Assembly (NCBI GenBank): GCA_947095585.1
Contig: OX352763.1
Span: 62,343,016-62,407,015 of the forward strand
Source: Nephrocerus scutellatus
Lineage: Eukaryota; Arthropoda; Insecta; Diptera; Pipunculidae
Direction: 5' to 3'
Length of the DNA stretch: 64,000 nucleotides
Made by a program: the position numbers and the translations under genes
Part shown: positions 1 through 9,998 of the stretch, in pieces
Position numbering within the stretch: the stretch's first letter is position 1
Layout: each line of letters begins with the position of its first letter
Notes under the pieces: model-generated
Told to the model about the DNA's origin: nothing
Database searches by the model: none
What the model saw: the letters and a program-made list of their open reading frames with translations, nothing else

Positions 1-432
1 AATTTGTAAAAACTCGTGTTAGTTTTAAAAAAAGGAAGGACGAACTTAACCGACCAAACGGTATTATGTCTGGGCTAGACGTATAAAAACAAGAACAAGA
101 GCAATGGGCTTCAACCTAAAGCGGTGTTAGTGTGTTGATTTTTTCTGCAAATGGACAAAGAAAAAGTATCACCAGTTATTGATTGGCCAATACGCATGTA
201 GATCACCGTGGTTGCTTGCCCCAACGAGAACCATCAACAGCAGTAGAATATCAAGAAGAACTAGGCGTTTTAATATTACAATAAAGAGTGTCACGACTGT
301 TGACACGAATGGATTGTTTGTTTTGTTTCTTTTATTTTAAAATACATTAATATTTGAATTAATTGATAACAGATTTCATTGATAAGTTTATATTCAACTA
401 TATTATTATCATAATTATTTGATTGTTTATTA
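1..432. other. AT-rich leader of the first Ty3/gypsy element
   Basis: No open frame of note. The stretch precedes the gag-like frame and is probably the element's 5' untranslated region or a truncated LTR. A small inverted repeat GTGTCA/TGACAC lies near 289-307. I found no second copy after the element, so no LTR pair can be called. Confidence 0.4.
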
Positions 433-468
433 TTGTTTAGAAGTAATTCTTTTTATAATATTAATGTA

Positions 469-1614
469 ATGGATGCTCGAATGATTTTAGAATTGACTGT
501 TGAGGGCTTAAAAGAAAAGTTCAGAGAACTTACATTACCAACGCAGGGACTTAAAACGACATTACAAGATAGACTTCTTGAACACTACGGGCTGTCCAAG
601 CCTTTGGGGAATGAGACGGACGGGGAGACCCAAAGTAATTTCAGCGACGCAGAGTCGGGTACTCAGCAGGTTCGTAGGCGTTTGGCGGGGGCTAGTAGTT
701 TCACTCTCCGCGACATAGAAAGTTCACTATTGACATTTGATGGTACGGGATACCCTGACATTAATCAGTGGATCTCAGATTTTGAGGAAAATGCGATCAT
801 CGTCGAATGGAGCGAAATCCAAAAATTTATTTACGCGAAGCAATTAATCAAAGGAGTGGCTCGTCAATTTGTTAGAAGTTTGTCTGTATTAAATAGCTGA
901 TATAGGCTCAAGAGAGAAATGCAACAGGAATTTTCAAGTAGACTTTCATCGGCAGAAGTGCACAAGCAATTGAAAGCTCGTCGAAAGAAACCAACCGAGT
1001 CAAGCCAGGAATATTTATACGCGTTAATAGAACTTGCTAAACCCATAGCATTGGACGATGAAAGCTTGATTGAATATTTCGCTGAAGGGTTTCCTGATTC
1101 TAGGCAAGATAAAATGTGCTTGTACCAGGCTAAATCAGTTGCAGAGTTGAAAGAACAAATCAAATTGCATGAGTAGGTGAATAGATCCTCGCAAAAGTCA
1201 TCATACTTCCGGGAAAATTCACAGCCTTCTACCAGTTCTCGAGTGCAGGCTAAGACAGAAAACAAAAATTGTTTTAAATGTGGCAGCAACTCTCACCTGT
1301 TCAGAGATTGTCAGGTTAAGGTATTTAAATGTTTCAAATGTGGACAACCAGGTCATCGAGCATTTGAATGTAGATCAGGTCAGCCTAATGTGAATACAAA
1401 AAGAAACAATGTGCAAATTGTAAACAAAAAAGAGAATACCCTCTCTGATGTAAAAGCTAGAGTGTGTTTTGCAAGTGGCTCAAACCGAATTTTTAAGACA
1501 ATTCAGCTAAAGGGTCTCACTGTGTCAGCTCTTTTAGATACGGGCAGTGACTTATGTCTGCTTAGGTACGATTTCTTGCTTTTGATGGGTCATCAAGAAG
1601 TTATGACAAAATGA
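469..1614 (+). pseudogene. gag: Gypsy gag with SAP-like N-terminus, zinc knuckles and start of protease
   Basis: Gag packages element RNA in the cytoplasm. The likely start is the ATG at 469 (MDARMILELT), not the upstream in-frame ATG. Residues 5-45 resemble a SAP-type helix-turn-helix (TVEGLKEKFRELTLPTQGLK). Two CCHC knuckles are visible: CFKCGSNSHLFRDC at 1,270-1,311 and CFKCGQPGHRAFEC at 1,330-1,371. The protease active-site motif LLDTGSD follows at about 1,531-1,551, in the same frame. Stops at 898 (TGA), 1,174 (TAG) and 1,612 (TGA) all fall in this one frame, so the parent was probably a continuous gag-pro reading frame that decayed by point mutation. Confidence 0.8.
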
Positions 1615-1623
1615 AGTTTTACC

Positions 1624-2505
1624 TTGAAGGTAAATGTAGACGGGTGCGAGTTGGACATGACTTTCCACGTACTCCGTGAAGTAGACATGCCGTATGCGGC
1701 AGTTATAGGGAACGACGTCTTACGAAAAGTTGATTTAATAATTCAAGAAGAGGGTGCTCTGTTTAAAAGAAAGAAGAGTTCAATGGAACAGAAGGTAGAA
1801 GGGGGTTTTACGGATTAAGCCCTTGGATTACACTGGTAAGAATGGTGTGTCGGATAAATTTGAAGAAACAGAGAACAACATCCTAGGAGAAATTAAAGAA
1901 GTAGAGAAGGACATACTAAGCAGTGAATTTCAAGCAATTTGTGTATCCGCCAGCAAGGGAAAGTTCATCAACAATGAGATTGTAGATCTCAACCATCTGA
2001 GACGCCGAGAGCAAAGTGTTGTAAAGAAGATGATTCAAGGGTATTCACCCAAGAATAGCAAAGAATCACCAGTCGAAATGAAACTATTGCTTAAAGATGA
2101 AGCACCTATTTACCAGGCACCAAGACGTATGTCGCAGTCGGACTAGAATATAGTACGTCAGCAAGTCAGTCAATGGCTAGCGGAAGGAATAATACAACCA
2201 AGTACATCTCCATACGCATCACCAATTGTGCTAGTTGCAAAAAAGGACGGAACTAAGAGGTTGTGTTGCGACTATAGAAAGCTAAATGAGAAGGTAGTAA
2301 GAGACAATGGTTCTGATTGATGAGGTACTGGAGCGGCTACAAGGAGCAAAATTGTTTACGACAATGGATCTACAAAATGGGTTCTTTCATGTTCCCGTAG
2401 ATCCAGGTTCCCGGAAGTATACAGCGTTTGTAACCCAAGACTGAATTTCTATTTGTCCCGTTTGGAATTTCAAACTCTCCTGCCGTTTTCTGCAAAATAA
2501 CAATT
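1624..2505 (+). pseudogene. pol: Gypsy protease C-terminus and reverse transcriptase N-half, broken
   Basis: 1,624-1,818 keeps the protease C-terminal part (VIGNDVLRKVDLII) in the gag frame. A frameshift then moves coding to 1,823-2,146, the linker that ends in YQAPRRMS. Unlabelled frames from 2,147 on give the RT fingers ([26 protein letters not shown]) and palm motif A (TMDLQNGFFHVPVD) at about 2,364-2,405. Coding stops just after the motif FVTQD; the segment that should contain the catalytic YxDD box is deleted and the sequence resumes in the connection domain (LEDEQILAFQQL). This copy cannot encode active RT. Confidence 0.75.
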
Positions 2506-3197
2506 AGAAGATGAACAAATTTTGGCATTCCAGCAATTGAGGACGGCGCTCACCAAAGCACCTACCCTTAAACTGTTTAGACCTGGAGCAAGTTCATACG
2601 GATGCTTGCAAGTTTGGTTACGGAACTGTCTTATTGCAAAAAGATGAGGAAGATCGATGTTTCCACCCGGTGCAATACATGAGTAGGAAGACGACCCCGT
2701 CGGAAGAAAAATTCCATTCATACGAACAAGATGTACTAGCCATAATTGAAGCACTCAAGAAATGGAGAGTGTACCTGATGGGGATACGGTTTAAAATCGT
2801 GACTGACTGTAACGCCTTCACAATGACGATCAAGAAACGTGACGTGCCATTAAAAGTAGCTCGTTGGGCGATGTTTCTTCAAGAATTCGACTACGAGGTG
2901 GAGCACCGTTCGGGAAATCAAATGAAACATGTTGATGCTCTCAGCAGTGTTTATTGCATGATGCTCGAAGAGTCATTAAACTTTCGGATCAAAGAAGCAC
3001 AACTGGAAGACACATGGACGAGAGCAGTAAGGAAGGTCTTGGAAAGGGAGACCTACGAAGACTATTTTTTGAAAGCAGATGTTCTATTCAAAGATCCTGC
3101 AAAAGAACTTATAGTAGTACCTGCACAAATGGAACAAGAAATTATCTCCATGGCACACCAACAAGGCATTTTGCCGCCAGAAAGACACAAGACCTAG
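2506..3197 (+). pseudogene. pol: Gypsy RNase H and integrase zinc-domain start
   Basis: After the RT deletion the connection/RNase H domain is readable, openly so from 2,634. Landmarks are HPVQYMSRKTTPSEEKFHSY, the RNase H motif IVTDCNAFTMT with its aspartate, and the C-terminal block VEHRSGNQMKHVDALS. This order is standard for Ty3/gypsy. The frame ends at a TAG at 3,195. The start of the integrase HHCC zinc domain follows immediately in another frame. The domain would degrade the RNA strand of the RNA-DNA hybrid in an active element. Confidence 0.75.
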
Positions 3198-4254
3198 TAG
3201 AGAAGTCGTTCTATATCCCTAATTTGTCCAAGAAAGCCAATAATGTTGTAAGGAGCTGCGTTAAGTGCATCATCACTGAAGTGAAGAACAGTAAAAAGGA
3301 GGGGTTGATTTCACCAATTGACAAAAGGAGACATTCCACTGGAGACGTATCATGTTGATCACGTAGCAATACAATCATTTGCTGGTAGTTGTCGACGCTT
3401 TTTCGCAATTTGTGTGGCTTCATCCAACAAAAAGTACTGGTTCCGAAGAAGTGATCGAGAATATGAAGAAACAGGCAACAATCTTTGGTAATCCGAGGCG
3501 TATCATCTCCGATAGGGGCACAGCTTTTACGTCGAACAATTTCAAAGATTACTGCAGTGACGAAGGTATACAACATCTAGTAATTTCCACAGGAGTTCCA
3601 CGAGGCAATGGACAGGTGGAGAAAATCCACAGGACGGTTACTTCGATGCTGGCGAAACTATGTTTTGAAGATCCTAAAAATTGGTACAAACACGTCGACA
3701 GAGTGCAGCAGATATTGAATAATACTCCGCCAAGAAGTACTAAAGTAAGTCCTTTTAGAATATTGACAGGCTTAGAAATGAAAGTTCGGGAGTATCCAGA
3801 TTTAAACGCTATTCTAGACGAGGAAGTTGTGAACAAATTGGATATCGAACGTAACGCCGTAAGAGAGGAAGCTCAACAAAACATTAAAACTATTCAACAA
3901 GAAAATAAGAAGTCGTTCAACAGATCTCGAATCGTCGCACATAAGTACAAAGCAGGTGATCTAGTCGCCATCAAGCGCACTCAATTCGGCACAGGAATGA
4001 ACTTGCGACCCAAGTATTTAGAACCATATAAGGTAACTAGGCAGTTAAATCATGACCGATATGAGGTTCAAAAGATTGGGAATCATGAAGGGCCTAACAT
4101 GACGAGTACCGTGGCTGAGTTTCGGGTCGAACGAAAGGTCAGGATAGCCGAATGTGGGATAGGAACAAGCAAGCTACAAACGAATACACACGAACAGATA
4201 CAGACAATAGATACGCACATTCGAGCGTTCATCAATTTAATTAGTCTGACTTAA
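3130..4254 (+). pseudogene. pol: Gypsy integrase
   Basis: The HHCC zinc-binding domain spans roughly 3,150-3,300: HQQG, then ERHKT, and the CVKC pair. The catalytic core is the open frame 3,379-4,254. It contains VVDAFSQFVWLHPTKS (first Asp, residue about 5), IISDRGTAFTS (second Asp, about residue 49) and VPRGNGQVEKIHRTV (Glu). A basic C-terminal domain with YKAGDLVAIKRTQ follows. The DD35E triad therefore looks intact, but the frame is cut off from the zinc domain by stops at 3,195 and 3,356. Of all parts of this element the core is best preserved. Confidence 0.85.
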
Positions 4255-4660
4255 ATCGCAATCGTATTAAGAAAGATTCAAATAAAACCAACAAACGTTC
4301 TTTTCATTAATATTGACCATTTGTCAGCGTTTTATTATTACATATATATAGAGAGAGATTTGCACATGCCTACGAATCGAAAGCTTTTGTGACAACTGAA
4401 AAATCCTCTTCCTAATAAAACAAATGCTTGAATTTTCTTTTAATTGTCTTGATTTGAATAACTAAAAATGAAAAAAAAATCTTGTTTGATCATAATACGT
4501 ATAAAGTTTTCTCTTCTCTTAACGCATCGATCCTTGCTACCTGAAGGTATATTTTGATTAAAAACGGTTTATTAAAAAAATTATATTTAATAATATTTTT
4601 TAAATTTTTTCGTTTGTATTAATACTACTTGTTTAAAATACAACAACTTTAAACTTAAAA
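4255..4660. other. AT-rich intergenic DNA
   Basis: No coding signal or recognised repeat. It contains AATAAA-like motifs just after the integrase stop and a short TATATATAGAGAGAG run near 4,345. Confidence 0.4.
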
Positions 4661-4663
4661 CTT

Positions 4664-4840
4664 TAACCCGGGACATTGTAGTATTTTTGCGTTTTTGATC
4701 AAAGACGAACTTGACTCGCCGAAAGTGAGCAATGCAGTCATTTCTAGCTCGTTTAAATTTTTTCTGTTTTCCTGCATCTCGAACCATCCTTCCACTTTGC
4801 TATCACGAAACAATAGGGACCAGTTAGTATAAACGAGAGA
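4664..4840 (-). mobile_element. Fragment of LINE family J (endonuclease-RT linker)
   Basis: The minus strand encodes a piece (FKRARNDCIAHFRRVKFVFDQ) that matches the linker region of the longer copy at 47.7-48.0 kb (FKRARCDCNAHLRRVKFACDQ). The nucleotide match runs from the GGACATTGTAGTATTTTT block to GCGAAACAATAGCGACCAG-like sequence. Both ends are truncated. It is one of five copies of this Jockey/CR1-like family in the window. Confidence 0.65.
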
Positions 4841-4908
4841 ACAGGATTCAGCTCCGAAATTATTTTACGGTATGATATTTATTGGACATAACACTGGAAG
4901 TACATAAG

Positions 4909-4960
4909 TAAACGTTTATAATTACATTTTAATTAAATAAACGTTTATAATTACATTTTT
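4909..4960. repeat. Two-copy 28-bp direct repeat
   Basis: TAAACGTTTATAATTACATT occurs twice in tandem, at 4,909 and 4,937, separated by AATTAA. The core AAACGTTT is itself palindromic. Confidence 0.7.
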
Positions 4961-4979
4961 ATTATAATTTTTGCTAAAA

Positions 4980-5640
4980 TCGGTGTGCTAACAGTCATCA
5001 AAGCGAAACATAACCCCCAGGCATTATCCATAATTGGCACTTATATTGTGGAAACCTGTCGTCATGTGCTTTGACGACAAGTTTCGTGGTAATTACAATA
5101 AACAAAATCTGTAGGAACACAGTGAAATGTTAAGTTTTTTTAAAAGCAGGTACAAACTTGCCAAGAACTTGAGTTCTATTTCCATGTTTTTTATATATAT
5201 TCACAACCACCTTGTATCCAGTAGAGTCTATAGGTAAATACACACACACGTACGATTAAATTTAAAGGTTGCCTGCATTCTAATTCTCTACGCAATGCCA
5301 TGCCCTGATCTCGGTGTGCTAACAGTCATCAAAGCGAAACATAACCCCCAGGCATTATCCATAATTGGCACTTATATTGTGGAAACCTGTCGTCATGTGC
5401 TTTGACGACAAGTTTCGTGGTAATTACAATAAACAAAATCTGTAGGAACACAGTGAAATGTTAAGTTTTTTTAAAAGCAGGTACAAACTTGCCAAGAACT
5501 TGAGTTCTATTTCCATGTTTTTTATATATATTCACAACCACCTTGTATCCAGTAGAGTCTATAGGTAAATACACACACACGTACGATTAAATTTAAAGGT
5601 TGCCTGCATTCTAATTCTCTACGCAATGCCATGCCCTGAT
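4980..5640. repeat. Perfect 331-bp tandem duplication
   Basis: A unit starting TCGGTGTGCTAACAGTC and ending GCCATGCCCTGAT occurs at 4,980-5,310 and again, with no difference that I can see, at 5,311-5,640. Each unit carries a short perfect stem-loop, GTCGTCA-TGTGCTT-TGACGAC. There is no coding signal. Confidence 0.9.
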
Positions 5641-5944
5641 ATGGAATGGAAACCATGTGATGAACGAATATAAATTCGAAGATATGTGTTCCAACTTAAG
5701 AAAATATTAGTAAAGATTGATTATGATGTGATAATTCATATTCCAAAGAAATTTTTGTTTCGGTAATAAATTATTTTAAATACTTACAAACCTCTTAAAC
5801 ATACATCCAATTGCAACTAATTTCAACCCTTTTCTCCATCTTCAGATTCAATTTTACAAAAATATTACAGGTTTTAAATTCGCTTTTATCCCTTTTTTAA
5901 TAATTTTGTTGTGCCGCACAATCTGAACGTTAAACCTACACCAG
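5641..5944. other. Non-coding DNA upstream of exon-like segment A
   Basis: AT-rich sequence with no repeat recognised. A pyrimidine-rich stretch (CCCTTTTTTAATAATTTTG) leads to a candidate acceptor CAG at 5,942-5,944. Confidence 0.4.
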
Positions 5945-6082
5945 GGTTCCGTATTTATCCACCACCGACAACACCTCCTGAGCCTGCTCCTCCCGATCAT
6001 CATATGGCATCTTCATCAATAATGCGACAATTTGAGGGGAGCTTGCTATCGGCTTCTCAATCCAGTTTAGATGAGATAACAT
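5945..6082 (+). CDS. Exon-like segment A of an unidentified host gene
   Basis: Open coding for a proline-rich stretch (FRIYPPPTTPPEPAPPDHHM) followed by a Ser/Gln-rich helix-like part (QFEGSLLSASQSSLDEIT). The proposed acceptor is CAG at 5,942-5,944; the donor is GTAAAT at 6,083. The segment ends in phase 1 and its last base T joins GT of segment B to make one codon, which supports real splicing. I do not recognise the protein. It lies on the same strand as the p190 RhoGAP-like exons 33 kb downstream, so it could be an upstream exon of that gene, but that is inference only. Confidence 0.5.
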
Positions 6083-6493
6083 GTAAATTAATTTGAAAGT
6101 GAAAGTGAAAGTTGTTTGTGTCAACTCTTTAAATAAAATGTTTTTAATATCTTCTTGATAAGTTTTTGTCTAAATTTACGTCGAATTTACGACACACGTA
6201 CATATTTCGCCATACAAACGACTTTCACTGTAAGCAGTTTATATTTTACATATTTTCTTATTTAAAATCTTCTGATTTTATCTATTAAGAAATTTTTGTA
6301 TGTCTTGTGATTTAATCCTTAATACTTGTTTCATGCGTTACTAATGAAGCGGATGTGAGCGATTCTAAGGATTCCTTGACTACACATGATTCAGGTTATA
6401 AATATACATTCGTTAAAATTTATCGTTGTATGCTATAGTCCGAAATTATAATTTTAAAGGGGATTTTTATACGATTTTTAATTTATCTAAAAG
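6083..6493 (+). other. Probable intron between segments A and B
   Basis: Starts with GTAAAT and ends with TCTAAAAG. AT-rich, with no repeat recognised in it. Confidence 0.45.
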
Positions 6494-6678
6494 GTTGGTT
6501 AGATGATGCGCTTTTTATAAATCGAGATAATGAAAACCCTGAAGGTCATGGAAGAGTTCGAGGTAATATCTGGAACAATTTTGGTGGGTCTAATCATGCC
6601 TTTACCACTGGACGCAGGCAAATTGACTTAAATATTGCAAACAAAATTCGACCAAAGGGGCCAAGTCAAACTTTAAAG
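6494..6678 (+). CDS. Exon-like segment B of an unidentified host gene
   Basis: Encodes WLDDALFINRDNENPEG, then RGNIWNNFGGSNHAFTTGR and RQIDLNIANKIRPKGPSQ. The acceptor is AAAAG at 6,489-6,493 and the donor GTACGT at 6,679. It is entered in phase 1 and left in phase 0, matching its neighbours. Codon usage and the absence of stops over 61 codons in AT-rich DNA argue for a real exon. No domain could be assigned. Confidence 0.55.
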
Positions 6679-6775
6679 GTACGTTGTGAATTGTAGAAAT
6701 ATAAATATATTTTAAATAAAAAATTTAAAGTCTGCGCTTGATTTTCAAATGTAATTTTAAACTTTCATATTTCAG

Positions 6776-7126
6776 GAACCTGGAAAACTTAATTTGAAGA
6801 ACTTTCAATTAGTTAGTGATGCTGTGGCTCGGATGAATATAAGCGTTACAAACGTTGAAGAAGGTGATAATAAAATTATAATTACAACATTAAGTAATAA
6901 ATCTGATTTTACTCCTGACGGCTACCGAAGATTACTCTGATGATGTGATGGAATATAAACAAATTAATAGTTTTTGTGAAGAAGAAGGTAATCAACTGCA
7001 AAACTTATCTTTCGAACTGATACCAGCCAAACCAAAAACTAGGCAACGTCGGGATAAGGAACAAAGTAATGAAATTGATTGCATTCTAAACTTACATTCT
7101 CCTTTGCTTAAAAATCGAGCTCCTAC
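6776..7126 (+). CDS. Exon-like segment C of an unidentified host gene, with a frame break
   Basis: After the TTTCAG acceptor at 6,770-6,775 the segment encodes EPGKLNLKNFQLVSDAVARM and continues to NKSDFTPDGY. There the frame meets TGA TGA at 6,938-6,943. One base out of frame the protein-like sequence resumes at about 6,927 (EDYSDDVMEYKQINSF, later RQRRDKEQSNEIDCILNLH) and reaches a donor GTTAGT at 7,127. A single-base indel near 6,923-6,930 therefore disrupts it. This is either a true pseudogenising change or a sequence error. Its exit phase does not fit directly onto the exon at 39,234, so further exons would be needed if both belong to one gene. Confidence 0.5.
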
Positions 7127-7318
7127 GTTAGTTTTCTAGGATATTGTATAGGCATTCATACTTCATCCTAGTGTGAGACACATGTGACTAAAAAAATCTT
7201 GATCTTTATTGAGAAATTTTTACAAGCACGATTTTAAAAAAAAAAATGCATTCTAAGTACTGGTATGACCACTGTCTTATATACCAGCAGCATGGATGTT
7301 ATGGTTAAGTTCCTGGAT

Positions 7319-7513
7319 TTAAAGAGTCTTGGCAGAGTAGTAGACTTTATTGGCTTTAAGCAACCGCGCGCGTATTTCTGGTTCCATGCTGTTATCGGCT
7401 GCTACAGTTGACCCGAGATAGTTAAAGGATTGCACTACTTCAAATTCGCGCTCCACTATTTTAATTGCGGGACCAATGTTGGATCTTCTACTACAGACGT
7501 GGCCACCATACAA
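7319..7513 (-). pseudogene. C-terminal RT fragment of the RTE-like LINE
   Basis: A 64-codon open stretch containing VVQSFNYLGSTVAADNSMEP and EIRARLLKANKVYYSAKT, the block that normally follows the YADD region. It lies on the far side of the inserted + strand LINE fragment, and the element is cut off shortly after it. Confidence 0.7.
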
Positions 7514-7520
7514 TATACAA

Positions 7521-8054
7521 GTCTTTTATTCACCCAAAACTGAAGTACAATTGCATATCTGGTCTGGTGCGCCTAAGACTAATTTGCATCAGCTAGATAG
7601 AATAAAAAACCGCGCGATAAAACTTATCGGCGACGAAAATATAGCGAAATCAATAGATTCGCTTGAGCACCGCAGGAACGTTTCTTGCTTGTCACTGTTT
7701 TATCGCTTCTTCTACCAGCGGTGCTAAAGAGAAATAGCCAGCTGTATGCCACCTCTCCTTGAATTCAACCACAATACTCGTGGCGCTCTAAATGCTTATC
7801 AGTTTACCCTCAAGCTTATCTTCGGACGTACAGTTAAATTCAGGGATTCGTTCTTCAGCCGTACAACACGTATGTGGAATGCTCTGCCAAGCACTGTCTT
7901 CCCACATCACTATGATCCACAGGCATTCAAAACACAAGCTCATAGACATCTCTTCTTTTCTCCTCCTCTTTCTTAACGCCCACGCTGTGCCAAGCATATA
8001 ACCGAGCATTATAATGGTGCGAACCCCTTGATGCGTGCGCGAATTATAAAAAAA
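7521..8054 (+). mobile_element. LINE family J, 3' end copy with poly(A)
   Basis: Encodes the extreme C-terminus of a Jockey/CR1-like RT: HIWSGAPKTNLHQLDRIKNR, LEHRRNVSCLSLFYRFF, then FRDSFFSRTTRMWNALPS and YDPQAFKTQAHRHLFF. One stop (TAA, about 7,725) breaks the frame. The 3' UTR GCGTGCGCGAATTATAAAAA ends in an A-run at 8,047-8,054. The copy is 5'-truncated and sits inside the minus-strand RTE-like LINE. The same 3' end is seen at 9.6-10.0, 14.6 and 45.6 kb. Confidence 0.8.
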
Positions 8055-8116
8055 ACATGCTTGTTTTGCTCTTATTTGTGTGCAGCCCCAGATTTCGTGC
8101 CGCCTGCTCGATCTGG

Positions 8117-8473
8117 GGCCCTATCATGACTTCCGCCACGAGTCGTAAACTATTTCGACATCTTCTTTTCGACCCGCTTCAACCCGCTTCAAATAGTCTC
8201 TATCTCTATAAAGACTATAAACGCAATGTCATAAATGCAACCATTAAAGTCATAGACGTACTCATTTAATGTTAGACTGACTTGACAAACAACTGTCGAT
8301 CGTCAACACAATAAAAAAATGTCCATTGTCTATCGAAAAAATGTCCGCCTTCTTTTTGTTGGCGGAACTTTTCTCGATATCGAATAAGATGGCGAAAAGC
8401 TATCGTATTTGGTGGTTCCAAATTTAAGATATCGTGTAAAAATTATTTCGCGGCGGAAATCATGATAGGGGCC
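8117..8473. mobile_element. 357-bp MITE with terminal inverted repeats and CTGG target duplication
   Basis: Left end GGCCCTATCATGACTTCCGC and the reverse complement of the right end, GGCCCCTATCATGATTTCCG, form TIRs of about 26 bp. CTGG flanks both ends (8,113-8,116 and 8,474-8,477). Removing the element and one CTGG restores the RT reading frame, with FIQ followed directly by IEQAARNLG. There is no coding capacity. The superfamily is not assignable from a 4-bp TSD alone. Confidence 0.8.
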
Positions 8474-8479
8474 CTGGAT

Positions 8480-9545
8480 GAAAGCTTGCTGTACAGCTCT
8501 TGGGTTTCTACCAACGATGTCAATATCGTCTGCGTAAGCCAGTATCTGAATAGACTTATAGAGGATTGTTCCTCTCGCCGTTGAAGAGGACGTAGGCCAG
8601 TCCATCCCCTTGTCGGAGTCCGTTATAGATGTTGAATGGGCTTGATAGTGATCCGGTTATTTTTACTTGGCTTATAACATTAGTTATGGTCAACCTACAT
8701 ACTCGTGTCAGTTTATTTAGGATACCCAATTCGCTCATGGCTTTATAAAGTTCTACTCCGGCTATGCTATCATAGGCGATTTTAAAGTCTATAAAAATAT
8801 GGTGTAGTGAGTTTTCAAACTCTAGACATTTTTCTATCACCTGCCTAAGAGTGTAAAGCTGATCAGTTGTTAATTTGCCTGGGGTGAACCCACACTGGTA
8901 TTTGATTTGCCTGTGATGAAGCCACACTGGTATGAACCAATGATGACTTTAACGTATGGGGCTATCCTGTCATGAAGTATTTGGGAGAAAATCTTATACT
9001 CGGTACTCAAAAACGTTATACCACGATAATTGCTGCTTGTTGTGATACTCCTTTCTTATGTATGGGGCACAGGACGCCTCTTCGCCAGTCTTCTGGCATC
9101 GCTTCTTCCTCCCATACTTGCACTATTATTTCATGAATTGCTTGGTGTATTGTGGGGCCTCCTATTTTAATCAGTTCTGCTGGAATCCCATCAGATCCCG
9201 GTGCTGTATTATTTTTGTGCCGATTTATTGCTCTGTCAACTTCGTCTAAGTTTGGTGGAGGCAGCATAATATGGTCTTCGGTCATTGGTGGAGCCTCCAA
9301 TTCCTCAGTTAGCTACCCATTTGGGAACTCATTAAAGTGCCCTTCCCATCACTCTTAGATGCCTTTGCGATCGGCGATCAGATTTCCCTCTTTGTCTTTG
9401 CAGTATGTGCAACGCGGTGTATATTGCCTCATACCGGTAGAACTTCCGCGCCTGGTGCGGTCCTTGCTCTCTGTATTGTTATAGTTCACGGACTAGATTC
9501 TTCTCCCAGGCTGCTTTTTTTCGAAAGTTTAGGTGTCCTAAAACG
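8480..9545 (-). pseudogene. Reverse transcriptase of RTE-like LINE, N-terminal and palm parts
   Basis: Reading right to left: a basic N-terminal segment (KKAAWEKNLVRELYN) at about 9,520, then MEAPPMTEDHIMLPPPNLDE at 9,300 and the conserved NNTAPGSDGIPAELIKIGGP with AMPEDWRRGVLCPIHKKG ending near 9,050. Frame breaks follow; 8,556-8,927 holds YQCGFTPGKLTTDQLYTLRQ, motif A IFIDFKIAYDS and motif B GLRQGDGLA. 8,480-8,605 holds AYADDIDIVGRNPRAVQQAF with an intact YADD. The protein would copy element RNA at the target site, but the frame is now broken in several places. It continues across the MITE with an IEQAARNLG block. Confidence 0.75.
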
Positions 9546-9559
9546 GTGAAAAATTTACT

Positions 9560-9998
9560 TCAATCCCTCAGACTCTGCTACTATTTCCAAGGCATATATT
9601 CGCCCTGGCATATACGACTGTATTGTCTAGTCAGGTGCTCCCAAGACCACATTGCATCTACTAGACATAATTCAGAACCGCGCGATAAAACTTATTGGTG
9701 ACGTAAATATCGCGATAACAATCGAATAGCTTGAACATCGTAGGAATGTTTCCTGCTTGTCACTCTTTAATCGCTTTTTCCACAAGCGGTGTTCAAAAGA
9801 AATGTATGCCGCTCATCCTCATAACCATCCGCAATACCATGCCTCAACTAGAGTTCACGGATTTACCATTAAGCCTATCTTCGGATGTACCAACTTCGCA
9901 ATAATTATGTGGAATGAATTGCCCTATTTTGTGCTTCCGCATCTGTATGATCTGCAGTCATTTAAGACACATGTTCCTTTTCTGTGCATCTCACCAGT
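9560..9998 (+). mobile_element. LINE family J, diverged 3' fragment
   Basis: A diverged copy of the RT C-terminus: SGAPKTTLH-like start, IQNRAIKLIGDVNI, EHRRNVSCLSLFNRFFHKRC, MWNELPYFVLPHLYDLQSFK. It carries several stops and runs into the SINE-like sequence at 9,999. The true 3' end with poly(A) is missing. Confidence 0.7.

Larger units (their letters stand above)
433..4254 (+). mobile_element. Degenerate Ty3/gypsy LTR retrotransposon
   Basis: Gag, protease, reverse transcriptase, RNase H and integrase remnants follow in the order expected of the Metaviridae (gag-PR-RT-RH-IN). The order, the CCHC knuckles, the DTGS protease and the integrase GNGQVEKIHRT motif support the class. The copy is dead: in-frame stops break gag, frames change in PR-RT, and the RT segment carrying the catalytic YxDD motif is missing between about 2,470 and 2,505. 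Recognisable LTRs were not found. It is transcribed on the same strand as the host exons further right. Confidence 0.85.
7314..9545 (-). mobile_element. Decayed non-LTR retrotransposon, RTE-like, split by two insertions
   Basis: Minus-strand reverse transcriptase remnants run 9,545 to 8,480, then 8,112 to 8,056, then 7,513 to 7,319. They show an N-terminal RT block with NNTAPGSDGIPAELIK, a palm with IFIDFKIAYDS, GLRQGDGLA, AYADDIDIVG, and a C-terminal FNYLGSTVAADN block. The gaps are filled by a MITE (8,117-8,473) and a + strand LINE 3' fragment (7,521-8,054). Clade assignment is by motif only; the YLGS block resembles RTE-type elements. Confidence 0.75.

Noticed and set aside
3211..3576. 121-codon minus-strand frame
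   Set aside because: Antisense of the gypsy integrase core, which has clear catalytic motifs on +.
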